Position numbers and translations under genes: made by a program. A DNA stretch of 64,000 nucleotides. Source: Pectinophora gossypiella. Taxonomy: Eukaryota > Arthropoda > Insecta > Lepidoptera > Gelechiidae. Under the pieces are notes generated by a model, which ran no database searches, had not been told where the DNA came from, and saw nothing but the letters and a program-made list of their open reading frames with translations. This document shows positions 62,816 to 64,000 of this stretch, one piece after another. The stretch is from assembly GCF_024362695.1 (NCBI RefSeq), contig NC_065419.1, positions 3,410,678-3,474,677 of the forward strand, written 5' to 3'. Position 1 is the stretch's first letter. Every line of letters begins with the position of its first letter.

Positions 62816-63182
62816 GCCATTCTGATTCACAATCATAATTATTAAGCATAACAGTTTTGTTTTCGGCTTTTCACCACAGGGCGCGCACATTAGTGAAGTG
62901 ACAATAAATAAAAATATGTTTTTTTTTTAAATTGATATGCGTAACCATTGTCAGTGGTATATCCACCTGTAAGCAATTTTGGCGGCAAAAAAGCTCTTCT
63001 AATCGCCATCGGAATCACACCTTTTATGTAAAAAATTAAAGCATCGACCTTCACACACAACTATAGGAAGATCATGCAGAGTTAAGAAGAGATAGACAGT
63101 CACAAATCGTCCATACAAATCAATCAGAGTGCTTTCTCATTTATAATACATACCAATGTATGGTAGGATACCATACATACAT
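62816..63182. other. No gene seen
   Basis: AT-rich, no recognised features beyond a short CATA repeat near 63170. Confidence 0.45.
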
Positions 63183-63320
63183 ACATACAAACTCACGCTT
63201 ATTTTCTGACCGGAGTAAGCAGAAGATTTGATTCTGACACACTTCTCTTGCTTCCTCCACATTCATCAATCGCTTCATACACACACGCCGGTTCAGAGTA
63301 GATCGTACTAAACCTTTTTT
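63183..63320. repeat. Repeat family T
   Basis: Matches 60258-60410 ('tccacattcatcaatcgctt', 'cacgccggttcagagtagat'). Confidence 0.65.
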
Positions 63321-63387
63321 AAGGACATTTCCAATTTGGTAAATTCATTCATTCATTCTTTCGTTCCTTCATAATATTTATTACTTA

Positions 63388-63525
63388 CTAGCTTTTCGTC
63401 TACTACTTCGTCTAAGTGGACTGTATACTAACTTTCATCCCTTTTCAACCCCTTAGGAGATGAATTTCCTAAGTTCCCTACTTAATGTTCCCTTACTTAC
63501 GTTTGGGCAAAATTTCATGCGTGTA
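63388..63525 (+). repeat. Dispersed repeat related to 7902
   Basis: 'actagcttttcgtctactac' and 'tttcatcccttttcaacccc' parallel the opening of 7902-8330 in diverged form. Confidence 0.4.
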
Positions 63526-63535
63526 AGCCCGTTTT

Positions 63536-63655
63536 AACCAGTTAATGTGACAGAAAGTTCGGTGAGGTGTGGGTACTTAGTTCATCTTGTGGTGGATGCA
63601 CCTCTGACTACCCCAAATGGGTTATAGTCGTAAGCTTCTGTTGTGTTATGTATGT
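63536..63655 (+). mobile_element. Repeat family K
   Basis: 'gacagaaagttcggtgaggt', 'cttagttcatcttgtggtgg', 'ctgactaccccaaatgggtt'. Confidence 0.7.
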
Positions 63656-63684
63656 AATTACAAAATTGTACAACAATATTTTAT

Positions 63685-63868
63685 GTTTTTTTAAAGAACG
63701 TCTAGGGCCCTGCGCCGAGGTTTTTCTTGTAGCTACTTTTCCTCGGCTATTCAGTGAAGCTGTAGTAGTTTTAGGTGGATGAGACGTTCGTTATGTACAA
63801 AATGACTATTCAAAGTGTAACTACGTATGTTACTTACTGAGTAAAGTTACTTCTGAAATTGAATTTGT
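63685..63868 (+). mobile_element. Family L, LINE-like 3' end
   Basis: 'gggccctgcgccgaggtttt', 'gtagttttaggtggatgaga', 'ttacttactgagtaaagtta'. Confidence 0.75.
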
Positions 63869-64000
63869 TAAGCCCAGTTGTTTCGGCTTTGCATTTATCG
63901 ATCAGTCAAACAGTCAGTTTCTTCTTTTAACATTATAGATTATGATTAGTAGCTATGTATAAATTCCCCTCTAAACAGTGCTCACGTCTACGTTGCACAA

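Noticed and set aside
1..64000. CRISPR arrays, operons, ribosome binding sites, replication origins
   Set aside because: No regularly spaced short repeats with unique spacers and no bacterial gene layout. The window is insect nuclear DNA.

Overview
The window looks like a transposon-rich, non-coding-dominated piece of a moth or butterfly (Lepidoptera) nuclear genome. The case rests on AT-rich DNA packed with tRNA-headed SINEs, LINE 3' tails of the type ending in a 'cccagcagtgggacgtatataggctg' motif, many palindromic MITEs, a Copia element primed by a half initiator-Met tRNA, and eukaryotic core-promoter and poly(A) signals. There is no bacterial gene organisation. Species cannot be named from the sequence.

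Repeat families are named here only for cross-reference. SINE-A, SINE-B and SINE-C are tRNA-headed; SINE-M has a tRNA plus 5S-rRNA-like head. LINE-D, K, L, R, P, S and T are short retroposon or LINE-tail families. MITE-E, F, G, H, I, Q and X are inverted-repeat elements. J, N and O are dispersed repeats of unknown class.

Layout. 1-22174: a mosaic of SINEs, LINE tails and MITEs with no supportable host gene; highlights are MITE-X (10900-11218, packed with CGATCGA), a 41-bp perfect palindrome (6941-7023) and several nested insertions with clear target-site duplications (TSDs). 22175-26600: a complete Copia-superfamily retrotransposon on the minus strand, with one intact 1299-codon gag-pol frame, two apparently identical 141-bp LTRs, a 5-bp TSD and a primer-binding site matching the anticodon arm of tRNA-iMet. 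26601-32257: more repeats, including an inverted pair of LINE-D copies and the best SINE-M copy. 32258-41567: a complete Ty3/Gypsy-superfamily element on the plus strand with long LTRs, gag, a canonical A AAA AAC -1 frameshift site directly before the gag stop, and an intact pol; no env frame is seen. 41568-47160: MITEs, SINEs and single-copy-looking CpG-rich DNA.

47161-52044 is a tandem duplication of a 2442-bp unit. Each copy carries the only host-type gene recognised here: an intronless 198-codon secreted, cysteine-rich, lipocalin-like protein with a well-spaced TATA box and initiator upstream and a poly(A) signal downstream. 52045-64000 returns to a repeat mosaic. Apart from the two retrotransposons and the duplicated gene, coding traces are only broken LINE ORF ends.
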